From: Pyxidicoccus trucidator
GTDB taxonomy: Bacteria > Myxococcota > Myxococcia > Myxococcales > Myxococcaceae
DNA length: 64,000 nucleotides
Assembly (NCBI RefSeq): GCF_010894435.1
Contig: NZ_JAAIXZ010000003.1
Span: 620,001 to 684,000 of the forward strand
Reading direction: 5' to 3'
Position numbers and translations under genes: made by a program. This document shows, one piece after another, positions 52,180 to 62,585 of this stretch. How positions within the stretch are numbered: position 1 is the first letter of the stretch; each line of letters opens with the position of its first letter. The notes below the pieces were generated by a model that had not been told where the DNA came from, ran no database searches, and saw nothing but the letters and a program-made list of their open reading frames with translations.

Positions 52180-53817
52180 ATGTTGCGCAAGACGTTCGCG
52201 GCGACCGCCGCGGCCCTGGCCCTCGCCGCCTGCGGCCCCCAGCCGGAAGCCCCCGCCCCCGAGGCCCCCGCCTCCGAGACGCCCCCCACCACCGAGACGC
52301 CGTCCACCGGAGCGCAGGACGCCATCCGCGCGGTGGCCGACGCCGCCCGCCGCACGCCGAACGCGCTGGACGCGCAGTTCGCCCAGGCCGCTCGCGAGTT
52401 CAACGTCCCGGTGAACCTGCTCAAGGCCATCTCCTATACGGAGACGCGCTGGGAGTTCGTCCGCGGTGAGTCGGAGTTCGAGGGCCGTGCGCCCGCGTTC
52501 GGTCTGCTGGCCCTGCGCGGTCAGCACGTCGTCGACGGCGCGGCCCTGGCCGGCGTCTCCGAGGAGGCCGTGCGCTCCGAGCCGCTGGCCAACCTGCGCG
52601 CCGGCGCCGCGCTGCTGTCGAAGTTCGCCGCCGAGGCGGGCATCGACCGCGCGGACCTGGGCGCGTGGGCCCCGGTCGCCGTCCAGCTGACGGACATCAC
52701 CGACCCGGACATCCAGGCGCACTACATCCACAACGACGTCTACGCCGTGCTGCGCAGCGGCGAGGGTGCCTTCACGCCGGACGGCAAGGTCGCCGTCTCG
52801 CTGGAGCCCACCGCGGTGGAGGCGAAGTTCGTCCTCCCGAAGATGCAGGCGCTGGCGGCCGGCCCGGACTACGCCGCCTCCATCTGGCGGCCGTCGCCCA
52901 ACTTCAACGCGCGTCCCTCCGGCACCAACGTGTCGATGATTGTCATCCACACCTGTGAGGGTGGCTACGCGGGCTGCTGGGGCTGGCTGGTCAACTCCGC
53001 CTCGGGCGTGAGCGCGCACTATGTGGTGAACGAGAGCGGCAACGAGATTTCGCAGCTCGTTCGCGAGTCCAGCCGCGGCTGGCACGTGGGCGCCAGCTAC
53101 GCCTGCAGCCTCAACGGCAACGTGGACTGCGGCCTCAACGGCGCGTCGGTGAACAACTTCTCCGTCGGCATCGAGCACGGCGGCTTCGCCAGCCAGTCCT
53201 CGTTCCCCGCCGGCCAGATTGACGCCTCGGCCAAGCTGTCCTGCGACATCTCCAAGGGTCAGGGCATCACCCGCGACAGCTTCCACATCGTCGCGCACGG
53301 GCGGTTGCAGCCGGCCACCCGCACGGACCCGGGGCCGAACTGGCCGTGGAGCAACTACATCAGCAAGATCAAGAGCTACTGCGGTGACGGCGGCACGCCC
53401 ACGGGCGCCATCGTCGTCGACAGCAACAACGCCAACAACAACGCCGCCAACGCCCGCTTCTCGCTGGTCGGCGCGTGGACGGATGGCTCCAGCACCGGCT
53501 ACTACGGCAGCGGCTACTCCTTCGCCTCCACCGAGGCCATCTCCGCCCCGGCCGTCTTCGAGTTCTACCTGCCGGCGGCCGCCACGAAGACCATCGACGC
53601 CTGGTGGGTCGCGGGCACCAACCGCGCTCCGGCCGCGCCCTTCATCATCACCACGTCGTCGGGCAACGTGACGGTGACGGCGAACCAGCAGGCCAACGGC
53701 AGCAAGTGGAACACGCTGGGCACCTACGCCTTCCCGGCCGGCTGGAACAAGGTGCAGCTGAGCCGCTGGACGACCGCGGGCTACGTCGTCATGGCGGACG
53801 CCATCCAGGTTCGCTGA
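52180..53817 (+). CDS. Lipoprotein N-acetylmuramoyl-L-alanine amidase with golvesin-like domain
   Basis: 545 residues from the ATG at 52180 with AAGGAG upstream. Lipobox LAAC (Cys19), then a Pro/Glu/Ala linker. Residues ~50-210 resemble a lysozyme/lytic-transglycosylase-like module (FNVPVNLLKAISYTETRWEF). An Amidase_2 domain follows (MIVIHTCEG, SAHYVVNESGNEISQLVRE, NNFSVGIEHGG, HIVAHGRL) carrying zinc-ligand His residues. The C-terminal ~130 residues (VVDSNNANN...YYGSGYSFA...TTAGYVVMADAIQVR) match golvesin/Xly-type adhesive domains. It likely cleaves peptidoglycan peptides from the cell surface, perhaps of prey. The next gene starts one base past the stop. Confidence 0.85.
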   Translation: MLRKTFAATAAALALAACGPQPEAPAPEAPASETPPTTETPSTGAQDAIRAVADAARRTPNALDAQFAQAAREFNVPVNLLKAISYTETRWEFVRGESEFEGRAPAFGLLALRGQHVVDGAALAGVSEEAVRSEPLANLRAGAALLSKFAAEAGIDRADLGAWAPVAVQLTDITDPDIQAHYIHNDVYAVLRSGEGAFTPDGKVAVSLEPTAVEAKFVLPKMQALAAGPDYAASIWRPSPNFNARPSGTNVSMIVIHTCEGGYAGCWGWLVNSASGVSAHYVVNESGNEISQLVRESSRGWHVGASYACSLNGNVDCGLNGASVNNFSVGIEHGGFASQSSFPAGQIDASAKLSCDISKGQGITRDSFHIVAHGRLQPATRTDPGPNWPWSNYISKIKSYCGDGGTPTGAIVVDSNNANNNAANARFSLVGAWTDGSSTGYYGSGYSFASTEAISAPAVFEFYLPAAATKTIDAWWVAGTNRAPAAPFIITTSSGNVTVTANQQANGSKWNTLGTYAFPAGWNKVQLSRWTTAGYVVMADAIQVR

Positions 53818-53818
53818 G

Positions 53819-54922
<1,104 letters not shown>

Positions 54923-54926
54923 GGGC

Positions 54927-57329
54927 TCACGCGTTGCTGCCCGGCTCCGGTGCGCCGGGCAGCGGCCCGGGGCCGGGCTCCTCGCGGGGCGGCTCCACGG
55001 GCAGGCTGAAGCAGAAGGTGGCGCCCCGGCCGGGCTCGCTCTCCACCCAGATGCGGCCGCCGTGCGCCTCGACGATGAGGCGGCTGATGTAGAGCCCCAG
55101 CCCCAGCCCCTTCGCGTCGACCGAGCGGCCCTGCCGCGTGCGGTAGTACTTGTCGAAGATGTGCGCCGCGTCCTCGGGGGACAGTCCCTGGCCCTGGTCG
55201 CTCACGGACACCACCACCCGCCCTTCCTGCGCCCGGGCGCGCACCACCACCGGCAGCGGCGGCGGGCTGTACTTCGCGGCGTTGCCCAGCAGGTTGGTGA
55301 GCACGCGCTCCAGCCGCGCCGGGTCCATCCACACGGCCGGCACCGGGCCGGCCACCTCCAGCCGGAAGCGCTCGCGCAGGTCCGGCGGCACGTCCCGCTC
55401 CAGCACCTCCTCCAGGAAGCGCACCAGGTCCCGCTGCTCGCGGCGCAGCTGGGCCCGCTTCGCCTCCAGGCGCGAGCCCTCCAGCAGGTCCTCAATCATG
55501 GAGCTCATCCAGCCCACGCTGCGGAGGATGGCCTCCGTGAGTCCCTCCTCGCGCGACAGCCGCCGCTCGTGCAGCCCGCGCTGGAGCAGGGCCGCGCGCA
55601 GGTTGATGACCTGGAGCGGGCTGCGCAGGTCATGCGAGATGAGGCCCACGTACTCCTCGCGCAGCCGGTCCAGCTCGTGGCGCAGGGTCAGGTCCTGCAG
55701 GCTGACCACCACGCCGCGCGGCGCGCCCGAGGGGCCGGGGACGGGGGCCGCCGTGCCCAGCACGGGCACCGTGTGCCCGTCCGCCTGGACGAGGAGGAAC
55801 TCCTCCGGGCCCACCACCTTCCCCGTCTCCGCCGCGCGCGTGGAGGGCAGCTCCTCCATCGTCAGGGGGCTCCCGTCCGGGCGCCGGATGCGCTCCACGA
55901 AGCGGCCTCGCAGCAGCTCCGCCATCGGCGTGCCGAACAGCGTGTCCGCCACCCGGTTGGCCACCACCGTGTCGGTCAGCGGGTCCACGAAGACGACGCC
56001 CACGGGCGTGTGGTCCAGCACCACGTGCAGAAGGCTGCGCTGCATCTCCGCCTCCTCGCGGGCGCGGTGGACCCCGGCGAGGAACTGCGCGCGCTCGGTG
56101 ACGTCGCGGAGGAGGGCGAGCATGCTCGTCCCGTCCCCGTCGGGTTCGGGCACGGGGCTCAGCCGGACCTCCAGCGACACCGTCGTGCCGTCCTTGCGCA
56201 GCCCTTCCAGGGCGCGCTCTCCGGGGGTGGCGGCGTCCAGCTGGCGTCCCCCGAAGAGGCCCTCCGGCACCAGCACCTCCACCTCGCGCCCCAGCAGCTC
56301 CTCGCGCCGGTAGCCGAACACCCGCTCCGCCTCCGCGTTGATGAAGCGCAGCAGCCCCTGGGAGTCGATGGCGAGCACCGGGGCCGGCGTCGTCTCCAGC
56401 AGCCCGCGGTAGCGCGCCTCGGAGGCCTCGAGCGCCGTGGTGACCTGCTGGCGCCGGACCTCCAGCACGTCCAGCGCCCGCGCCGACAGCAGCACGAGCA
56501 CCGTGCCGCCCGCGCTCACCAGCGTGGCGAAGAGGGGGAACTTCGCCTCGTGGCCGATGACGCCCAGGCCGTGCAGCAGCACCAGCGTCGCGCCCAGCAG
56601 CTGGGGGCCCAGCAGCGCCACGGGCACCAGCCTGCGCGTGAGGAAGCCGCCCAGCGTGTTCCGGGTGAGGCGGGCCATCAACCCCTGCTCGGGCCGCGCG
56701 CAGAGCGTGCCCACGCCCAGCAGCATCATTCCGAACGCGGTGGGCAGGCCCATGCTGCGCTGACTGAGGAAGGGCAGGGTGCCCACGCCGACCAGCGGGC
56801 CCAGCAGCAGGCCGTTGAAGCCCAGCAGCGCGCCCAGCAGCGCCAACACCGTGAGCGCGTCCCTGCCGGGGCGCCGCCGCTCCGAGTCTCCCAGCTGTGC
56901 CAGCGCCCCTCCCAGCAGCACCAGGCAGCAGGCCGTGAGCGGCGAGGGGCGAGCCGCCGCCTTCCCTCCGCCTGTCAGCAGCGCCAGCGGCGAGAGGGGG
57001 GCCACGCCCGACCCCAGCAGGTCCTGGACGAGGCTCGCCGCGCCGATGGCCATCATCCCCAGCGCGCAGGCCACCGCCAGCGCCTCGCGAAGCGCGGAGG
57101 GCCGGCGCGTCAGTCGCAGGCCAAGCGACAGCCCTCCGAGCATCAGCGCGAGGCTGCTCGGCGCGGACGTCGCGGGGAAGCCCGCCAGCACCGACTTGAG
57201 GGCCGTGACGTCGCGCAACTGGCCCACCAGGGTCAGCATGCCCACGGCGAAGGCCCCCAGCGCCGCCAACCGGGCCACGGCGTGGACCACGGCCGCGTTA
57301 CGACTCTGGGACCTCCCGGTCCAGCTCAT
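54927..57329 (-). CDS. Membrane sensor histidine kinase with two PAS domains
   Basis: 800 residues. Residues 1-~285 have about eight hydrophobic helices (membrane sensor, MASE-like). Two PAS domains follow (~305-410: LLETTPAPVLAIDSQGLLRFINAEAERVFGY; ~440-560: VLDHTPVGVVFVDPLTDTVVANRVAD). HisKA is LISHDLRSPLQVI and HATPase NLLGNAAKYSP, DQGQGLSPEDAAHIFDKYYR, GLGLGLYISRLIVEAHGG. It has no adjacent response regulator. Convergent with the TolB-like gene (4 bases between stops). Confidence 0.92.
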   Translation of the reverse strand: MSWTGRSQSRNAAVVHAVARLAALGAFAVGMLTLVGQLRDVTALKSVLAGFPATSAPSSLALMLGGLSLGLRLTRRPSALREALAVACALGMMAIGAASLVQDLLGSGVAPLSPLALLTGGGKAAARPSPLTACCLVLLGGALAQLGDSERRRPGRDALTVLALLGALLGFNGLLLGPLVGVGTLPFLSQRSMGLPTAFGMMLLGVGTLCARPEQGLMARLTRNTLGGFLTRRLVPVALLGPQLLGATLVLLHGLGVIGHEAKFPLFATLVSAGGTVLVLLSARALDVLEVRRQQVTTALEASEARYRGLLETTPAPVLAIDSQGLLRFINAEAERVFGYRREELLGREVEVLVPEGLFGGRQLDAATPGERALEGLRKDGTTVSLEVRLSPVPEPDGDGTSMLALLRDVTERAQFLAGVHRAREEAEMQRSLLHVVLDHTPVGVVFVDPLTDTVVANRVADTLFGTPMAELLRGRFVERIRRPDGSPLTMEELPSTRAAETGKVVGPEEFLLVQADGHTVPVLGTAAPVPGPSGAPRGVVVSLQDLTLRHELDRLREEYVGLISHDLRSPLQVINLRAALLQRGLHERRLSREEGLTEAILRSVGWMSSMIEDLLEGSRLEAKRAQLRREQRDLVRFLEEVLERDVPPDLRERFRLEVAGPVPAVWMDPARLERVLTNLLGNAAKYSPPPLPVVVRARAQEGRVVVSVSDQGQGLSPEDAAHIFDKYYRTRQGRSVDAKGLGLGLYISRLIVEAHGGRIWVESEPGRGATFCFSLPVEPPREEPGPGPLPGAPEPGSNA

Positions 57330-57530
57330 CTCTGGCGTTCCCCCCGACGCGCGGATGCTCCATCGCCCCGGGCCAGGCAGGTGGCCCGGTCCAGGGAGGG
57401 GGTCCGCTCACGAACATGGACGCCCTGGGGAGGGATGCGTCGCGCGAGCGCGCAGCGCATCGGTCGATGGGGCAGGGCGTCGGCGGAGGCGCCGCCAGGC
57501 GCTACCCGGGCCGGATGCTCACGGACAGGC

Positions 57531-57983
57531 TCAGGCCCTCGCTCGCGCCCGTGCCCGGAAGGTGCGCGTCCACGTGAGCAGGCCCCGCAGCCACGCGGCG
57601 AGCAGCAGCCCGCCCACGGACAGCAGCACGGCCTCGACCGCGCCGACGCCCGGGTACAGGCCGAGGATGGGCAGGTGCAGCGGGCCCAGGATGAGTCCCA
57701 GCCCCATCGCGGAGAGTGCCGCGGCCGGCAGCGCCACGCGCAGGGCCCGCCCGGGCCCACCCAGCTCCGCGCTGCCCGTCCAGCCGGCGACGAAGCCGTT
57801 CACTCCCGGGGCCAGGAACAGCGCCACGGTGATGGCCACCATGCTCCACAGGGAGCCGAGGGCATTCGTGCGCTCGAAGCGGTCCTCTGGCAGCCAGCGT
57901 CCGCGCTTGCGAGTGGCCTCGCGCGAGCGCCCGCGCTTGCGCACGGGGAGGCTCGCGTAGCCCTTCATCACGTGTCGCTCCAT
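57531..57983 (-). CDS. Small membrane protein
   Basis: 150 residues from the ATG at 57983, AGAGGTG upstream. A basic N-terminus (KRGRSREATRKRGRW) precedes three hydrophobic helices (SLWSMVAITVALFLAPGVNGFV; LRVALPAAALSAMGLGLIL; AVEAVLLSVGGLLLAAWL). Ends in an Arg/Ala-rich tail. No named family; lies 200 bases upstream of the membrane kinase. Confidence 0.65.
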   Translation of the reverse strand: MERHVMKGYASLPVRKRGRSREATRKRGRWLPEDRFERTNALGSLWSMVAITVALFLAPGVNGFVAGWTGSAELGGPGRALRVALPAAALSAMGLGLILGPLHLPILGLYPGVGAVEAVLLSVGGLLLAAWLRGLLTWTRTFRARARARA

Positions 57984-58093
57984 GGCGCCACACCTCTGTC
58001 GGGAAGGTGAGCGCGCCCCCGGCGCCGGGCCGGAATGTCCAGGACGTCCGTCCAGGGAGCAGGCTGGCAGGCGGCCCGTGGCGTGCGAGCCGG

Positions 58094-58954
58094 CTACGGG
58101 GGCGGGAAGCTCCCCGGGTAGACGGTGAGCATCAATCCCCAGCCAGGGGCGGCGCCCACGTTGCGCGGCGTGTAGGCGTCCGCGCCCTCCACGCTCACGC
58201 GGAACGTCTCCGCGTCCGCGCCGGAGTGGACGTAGACGAACAGGCCATCCGGGCCGGTGCCGTCCTGGCCCACTCCGCTGAAGTCGGCGTTGGGGTAGTA
58301 GAAGCGGTCCGCCAGCTCGGTCCGGTCAGGCGTCACGCGCGCGCCCGCCACCGGGCGTCCGTCGGCGTCCACCACGCGGCCCAGTACGAAGCCCGCGTCG
58401 CGCAGCGTGGCGGCCTTGTCGTCGGTGTGGCGGAGCAGGCGGGGCTCGCCCACGGCGGCGGAGAGCGCGTCATGGAAGGACTCCGGCAGCGCCCAGGCGC
58501 GCGTGTCCACCAGGTCCGTGCGCGGCCGTGCGCTGGTGAAGGCCGTGTCGTAGATGACGGTGGCCGTGCGTACCAGCCCCGGCGCGGTGAGCCCCGCGGC
58601 CAGGCTCTGGTGCATCTCGCGCACGGGGACTCCGTCGACGCTGAAGGCGCCGTCGGCGGTCAGCGCGCCGGTGCCGAAGGTGGCATTCACGTCATTGACG
58701 GCCAGGCGCAGCGGCTCCTCGATGGAGACGGGCACTCCGTCCAGCGAGGGCACCGGCTGGCCCAGGGCCTCGAGCAGGCGTCGGGCCTCGGGCAGCACCT
58801 CGGCCCGGCCGCTGACGCGGATGAGGAGGTTGTCCAGGTCCACCGCCTCGGCATCCTCGGTGCGGACGCCGGGGTCCGGTGTCGAACCGTCGGAGCCACA
58901 GCCCGACGTGAGACCCAGCAGCACACAGATGGCAATCAAGAGAGGGCGCTTCAT
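58094..58954 (-). CDS. Lipoprotein with carboxypeptidase regulatory-like domain
   Basis: 286 residues from the ATG at 58954. Lipobox TSGC. A helical N-terminal part (LLEALGQPVPSLDGVPVSI) is followed by a beta-sandwich carrying GFVLGRVVDADGRPVAGARVT, the CarboxypepD_reg/transthyretin-like pattern. Possibly an envelope structural or adhesion protein. No enzymatic motifs. Confidence 0.7.
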   Translation of the reverse strand: MKRPLLIAICVLLGLTSGCGSDGSTPDPGVRTEDAEAVDLDNLLIRVSGRAEVLPEARRLLEALGQPVPSLDGVPVSIEEPLRLAVNDVNATFGTGALTADGAFSVDGVPVREMHQSLAAGLTAPGLVRTATVIYDTAFTSARPRTDLVDTRAWALPESFHDALSAAVGEPRLLRHTDDKAATLRDAGFVLGRVVDADGRPVAGARVTPDRTELADRFYYPNADFSGVGQDGTGPDGLFVYVHSGADAETFRVSVEGADAYTPRNVGAAPGWGLMLTVYPGSFPPP

Positions 58955-59182
58955 CGGCCGGGAACATCTTCACGGCCCCCCACCGCGGCAATCCACCCGG
59001 CCCGCCGTCCGTCCCCTGCCCGACGCCGCAGGAAGTGTCCGGCGCGCAATGCGCGACACCGGGCGGCCCGCCTGTCTGGTGGAGACAGGGGACACAGCCC
59101 GGTGTCGGAAATCCATCAGCCTTCGTGGGTGCCCGCCACGCTCAGGAGGGGTGGCCCCCTCCGGTGCGCCGCGGAGTCCGGC

Positions 59183-60325
59183 TCAGCGCCAGCCGCCGCC
59201 GTCCTTGCTGGAGTTGGAACTGGAGCTGGAGCTGGAGCTGGAGCGACCACGGCCACTCGGGGGCGAGCCGCTGCTGGAGCCGGAGCGCGAGGACGAGTTG
59301 CCACCGTTGCCCCAGCCGCTACCGCTGCTGCCGCTGCTGCTCCGGCCGCTGCTGTTGCTGCTGTTGTTGTCGCTGCTCCGGCTGCTGCCACCGCTGTTCC
59401 AGCCGCTGCCGCTGCCGCTGCTGCGGCCGCTGCTGGAGCTGCCGCGGTCATCGTTGTCGCTGCTGCTCCGGCCGCTGCTGTTGCCGCGCCCCGACGGCGG
59501 CGTGCTGTAGCCACCGCTGGAGGAGCCACTGGAGCCGCTGGAGCCGCTGCCCGAGCTGCCGGAGCTGCTGTTGCCGGAGTTGCCACGGCCCCAGGCGCCA
59601 CCGGAGTTGCCACGGTCATCGTTGTCGTTGTCGTTGCTGTTGCTGTTGCCGCGCCCCGCGGGCGGACGGCCGTAGCCACCGGAGTTGCCGTTGCCGTTGC
59701 CGGAGTTGCCGTTCCCGTAGCCACCACCGGAGTTGCCGTTGCCGGAGTTGCCACCATTGCCCCAGCCCCCGTCACTGCGAGGAGGCGTGGTGCCGTGGCC
59801 GGTGCCGGACGGCGGCGGGCGGCGGCCATACGAGGAGTCGTTGTTGTTGTTGGAGGTGTAGCTGGACGGGCGGGACGCCGGCCGCGAGGCGCGACCCACG
59901 TAACCGTAGACGGGCGAGGCCGTGTGCGTGCGGTCCCACACGTAGCCGCGGTTGCGCTCGTAGCGGTAGCCCCGGTTCTGGCTCGGGTAGTAGTCGTGGG
60001 AGTGGCGCCCGCGCAGGTTGCAGTTACCGCCGTGCGCGTGCGGGTGGTAGTCCCAGTACCAGACCAGCGACGGGCCCCGGTAGTAGTACGCGTTGTCCGT
60101 GTAGGTGTAGTACGTCATCGACGGCTCGTACTCGTGCGCGTGCGTGTGGGTGTGCGAGCACCAGCCGCCGCCGTGGTCGTCGGGAATCGGGTGGTCACCC
60201 GAGTAGCTGTAGTCGACGACCGTGACCGTCCGGTTGGAGCGGTAGTGGCCATCATGGACGTGGGCAACACAGCCGGTACCCATCATCAGGGCGAGCGGGA
60301 TGGCGAGTGCGAGCAAGCGGCGCAT
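59183..60325 (-). CDS. Low-complexity Ser/Gly/Asn-rich lipoprotein
   Basis: 380 residues from the ATG at 60325 with AGGAGA upstream. Lipobox MGTGC. The N-terminal half is His/Tyr-rich (HDGHYRSN, CSHTHTHAHEYEPS, YWDYHPHAHGGNC) and could bind metal. The C-terminal ~220 residues are repeats of Gly, Asn, Ser and Asp (NSGNGN, RGNSNSNDND, SSSGRSSGSGS) encoded by repetitive DNA. Such tails suit a surface or matrix protein. Repeat number could vary between strains. Confidence 0.75.
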   Translation of the reverse strand: MRRLLALAIPLALMMGTGCVAHVHDGHYRSNRTVTVVDYSYSGDHPIPDDHGGGWCSHTHTHAHEYEPSMTYYTYTDNAYYYRGPSLVWYWDYHPHAHGGNCNLRGRHSHDYYPSQNRGYRYERNRGYVWDRTHTASPVYGYVGRASRPASRPSSYTSNNNNDSSYGRRPPPSGTGHGTTPPRSDGGWGNGGNSGNGNSGGGYGNGNSGNGNGNSGGYGRPPAGRGNSNSNDNDNDDRGNSGGAWGRGNSGNSSSGSSGSGSSGSSGSSSGGYSTPPSGRGNSSGRSSSDNDDRGSSSSGRSSGSGSGWNSGGSSRSSDNNSSNSSGRSSSGSSGSGWGNGGNSSSRSGSSSGSPPSGRGRSSSSSSSSSNSSKDGGGWR

Positions 60326-60585
60326 GTGAGCAATCTCCTGGACGGGGGTGGACCGGCAGAGCGTCCACTTTCGCGACCACACGGAAGGAGACGGGGCAGG
60401 GTGAAGGAAATTCACATCGGGGATCCGCTTCCCTGCCCGGCCGCCCCTCTCCGTAACACCTTCCCCTCCAGGATACCCTCTGCTGTCCTCTGGTGGACAC
60501 TGCCCCGGCTGGTGTAGGGGGAAATGTACGCGCGCAGCCCGAGCCCGGGTGGACCGGCGGCCGGCCGCGCGAGGAGCGGGGAATC

Positions 60586-61596
60586 ATGGCGGAGATGGAC
60601 TTCGGACGGGGGGCAGGCGCGCTGTGTCCGCTTCACCCCGAGCGGATGGCGTCGGGCACCTGTACGCGCTGCGGCAACTTCATGTGCGAGACGTGCAGCG
60701 AGCGTGGCACGCAGGCCATGTGCCCCGGGTGCCGCGAGCGCGCCGGGCTGGGCGCCCAGGCCTTCACGCTGAACCGCGAGAACTGGAGCGTGGGCGCGCT
60801 GCTGGAGGTCTGCTGGGAGGCCTTCAAGCGCGAGTGGGTGATGATCACCGTCGGCGTGCTCATCGTCATGGCCGGCTCCATCGTCGGGTCCATCGTCTCG
60901 CAGATTCTCGGCGTCATCGGCGGGGTGGCGGACCACTGGGCCGTCACCGGCCTGTTCCTGGTCATCGGCTACATCGTGTCCACGGTGGTGCAGGGCCTGG
61001 TGTCCCTCGGCTTCCTGCGGATGCTCTTCGACGTGCTGGAGGGCCAGCGCGCGGACGTGGGGCGGATGTTCACCCAGTTCCATAAAGCCGTCCCGTACCT
61101 GCTCACCACGCTGCTCATCTTCGCGCTGTTCATCCCCCTCCTCCTCCTCGTCTTCGGCGGCGCGCTGGGCGCGGCGGCCATCACCGGAGGCCTCTCCTCC
61201 CTCCAGAACGTGGACTGGACGGCGATGGGTGGGGACAGTGCCTCGGAAGAGGTGGCGCGGAATATCGGCTCGCTGGGGCCCAGCCTCGTGGTGGCCGGGC
61301 TCGTGGGCTTCGGGCTCTACATCTTCCCGGGCATGTGGCTCATCCTGCCAATGCTGCTGGTGCAGCCGGCGCTGGCCCGGAGCGAGAACCCCACGCCCAT
61401 GGAGACGCTGCGCCGCTGCTTCGCCTACGCGCGCGGGGAGCGCTGGTCCCTCGTCGGCGTCTCGCTGCTGGGCGGGGCCATCGGCATCGCGGGCTTCCTG
61501 GCCTGCTGCGTGGGAGTCCTCCCCGCCGTGGGCCTCTTCCAGCTCCTGGTTGCGGGAGTCTACCTGGCGCTCAGCAACGGCGCGGAAGAGGTCTGA
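60586..61596 (+). CDS. Zinc-finger plus polytopic membrane protein
   Basis: 336 residues from the ATG at 60586 (GAGGAG upstream). An N-terminal B-box-like finger (CPLHPERMASGTCTRCGNFMCETC...CPGC) is followed by about five transmembrane helices (for example VMITVGVLIVMAGSIVGSIV and SLVVAGLVGFGLYIFPGMWL). The family resembles DUF975/glycerophosphoryl-type membrane proteins in the membrane part only loosely. Function unknown. Confidence 0.7.
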   Translation: MAEMDFGRGAGALCPLHPERMASGTCTRCGNFMCETCSERGTQAMCPGCRERAGLGAQAFTLNRENWSVGALLEVCWEAFKREWVMITVGVLIVMAGSIVGSIVSQILGVIGGVADHWAVTGLFLVIGYIVSTVVQGLVSLGFLRMLFDVLEGQRADVGRMFTQFHKAVPYLLTTLLIFALFIPLLLLVFGGALGAAAITGGLSSLQNVDWTAMGGDSASEEVARNIGSLGPSLVVAGLVGFGLYIFPGMWLILPMLLVQPALARSENPTPMETLRRCFAYARGERWSLVGVSLLGGAIGIAGFLACCVGVLPAVGLFQLLVAGVYLALSNGAEEV

Positions 61597-61605
61597 GCGG
61601 GTGAT

Positions 61606-61727
61606 GCCCGCGTGAAGCGGGCGCGCTGCTCGAAGCCGCCCGCGTGACGCGGGCTCGCTGCTCGAAGCCGCCCGCGTGATGACGCGGGCTCGGGGCTCGG
61701 AACCGCCCGCGCGAAGGTTGCGCGGGC
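61606..61727. repeat. Four tandem GC-rich hairpins with ~32-base period
   Basis: Hairpins at 61606-61622, 61638-61654, 61670-61689 and 61705-61727, each built on GCCCGCG/CGCGGGC with 6-8 bp stems and different loops. The spacers are near-identical (CTCGCTGCTCGAAGCC). They lie between convergent genes (stops 61596 and 61744) and could end transcription or stabilise both mRNAs. Confidence 0.7.
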
Positions 61728-61743
61728 CCGGGCCCCGGGGGCC

Positions 61744-62415
61744 TCAGTGCACCAGTCGCTCGGGGGAACCCGAGCGGGGCACGGACAGCTTGCCCAGGCA
61801 CATGAGGATGTGCTCGCGGTACTCGGTCAGCTCGCGCAGACCGCACAGCATCCACCGGCCGCCGATGACCAGCGTGGGCACGCCGCGCACGCCGCGGTTG
61901 GCCGCGTCGCGGTGCTCGTCGAGGATGAGCCGGCGCGTCTCCTCCGAGCGGAAGGCCGCGGAGAACTCGTTCATCGCCAGGCCCACGCGCGACGCCAGCT
62001 CGAACACCACGTCCGGGCGGGACACGTTGATGCCCTGCTCCAGCGCGGCGCGCTGCATGGACTTCGCGAGGAACGCGCGCGCCTGCGGGCCCTGGAGCCG
62101 CGCCGCTTCCAGCGCCGCCAGCGCCGGCACGCTGGTGCGCGGTGGATCACCACCCAGCCACAGGTCCGTGGACAGGAGGCTCGCGGAGGGGTCGGGCTCG
62201 CGCTGTGCACGCTGCACCTCTTCCACCAGCCCGCGCTTCTCGCGCTCAGTGGGAAGTGCGTCCTGGAGGCGCAGCGGATACGGCCTGACGCTCCAGCGGA
62301 GGGCTTCGCCAAACTCCTGGCGCAGCACATCGAGTCGCTGGTCGGCGAGGTAGCACCAGGCACAAAGCACGTCCTGGTAGACGGTGATCTGCAGCGGCTT
62401 GTGCAGCGTTTTCAT
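61744..62415 (-). CDS. DsbA-family (FrnE-like) oxidoreductase
   Basis: 223 residues from the ATG at 62415, starting with strand 1 of a thioredoxin fold. The active site is C-A-W-C (QDVLCAWCYLADQRL). The long helical insertion and the closing GVRGVPTLVIGGRWMLCGLRELTEY with cis-Pro (VPT) match FrnE/HCCA-isomerase relatives. It has no signal peptide, so it acts in the cytoplasm on thiols or as a 2-hydroxychromene-type isomerase relative. Confidence 0.88.
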   Translation of the reverse strand: MKTLHKPLQITVYQDVLCAWCYLADQRLDVLRQEFGEALRWSVRPYPLRLQDALPTEREKRGLVEEVQRAQREPDPSASLLSTDLWLGGDPPRTSVPALAALEAARLQGPQARAFLAKSMQRAALEQGINVSRPDVVFELASRVGLAMNEFSAAFRSEETRRLILDEHRDAANRGVRGVPTLVIGGRWMLCGLRELTEYREHILMCLGKLSVPRSGSPERLVH

Positions 62416-62585
62416 GGAGGGCCGCCAGATTAGAGGGGTCTCGCGGCCGATGCCAACTGCCGAAGACACCCGGGCCGCGAAGGCATTCCTGTGTTCCTGA
62501 GGAGCATGCAAGGCGCCTTGCCCTATGGGCCCGCTTGCTTCCAAGCGTGCGGGCAGCCTCGCGCGGAGGGTGCATCCCCACCCGC

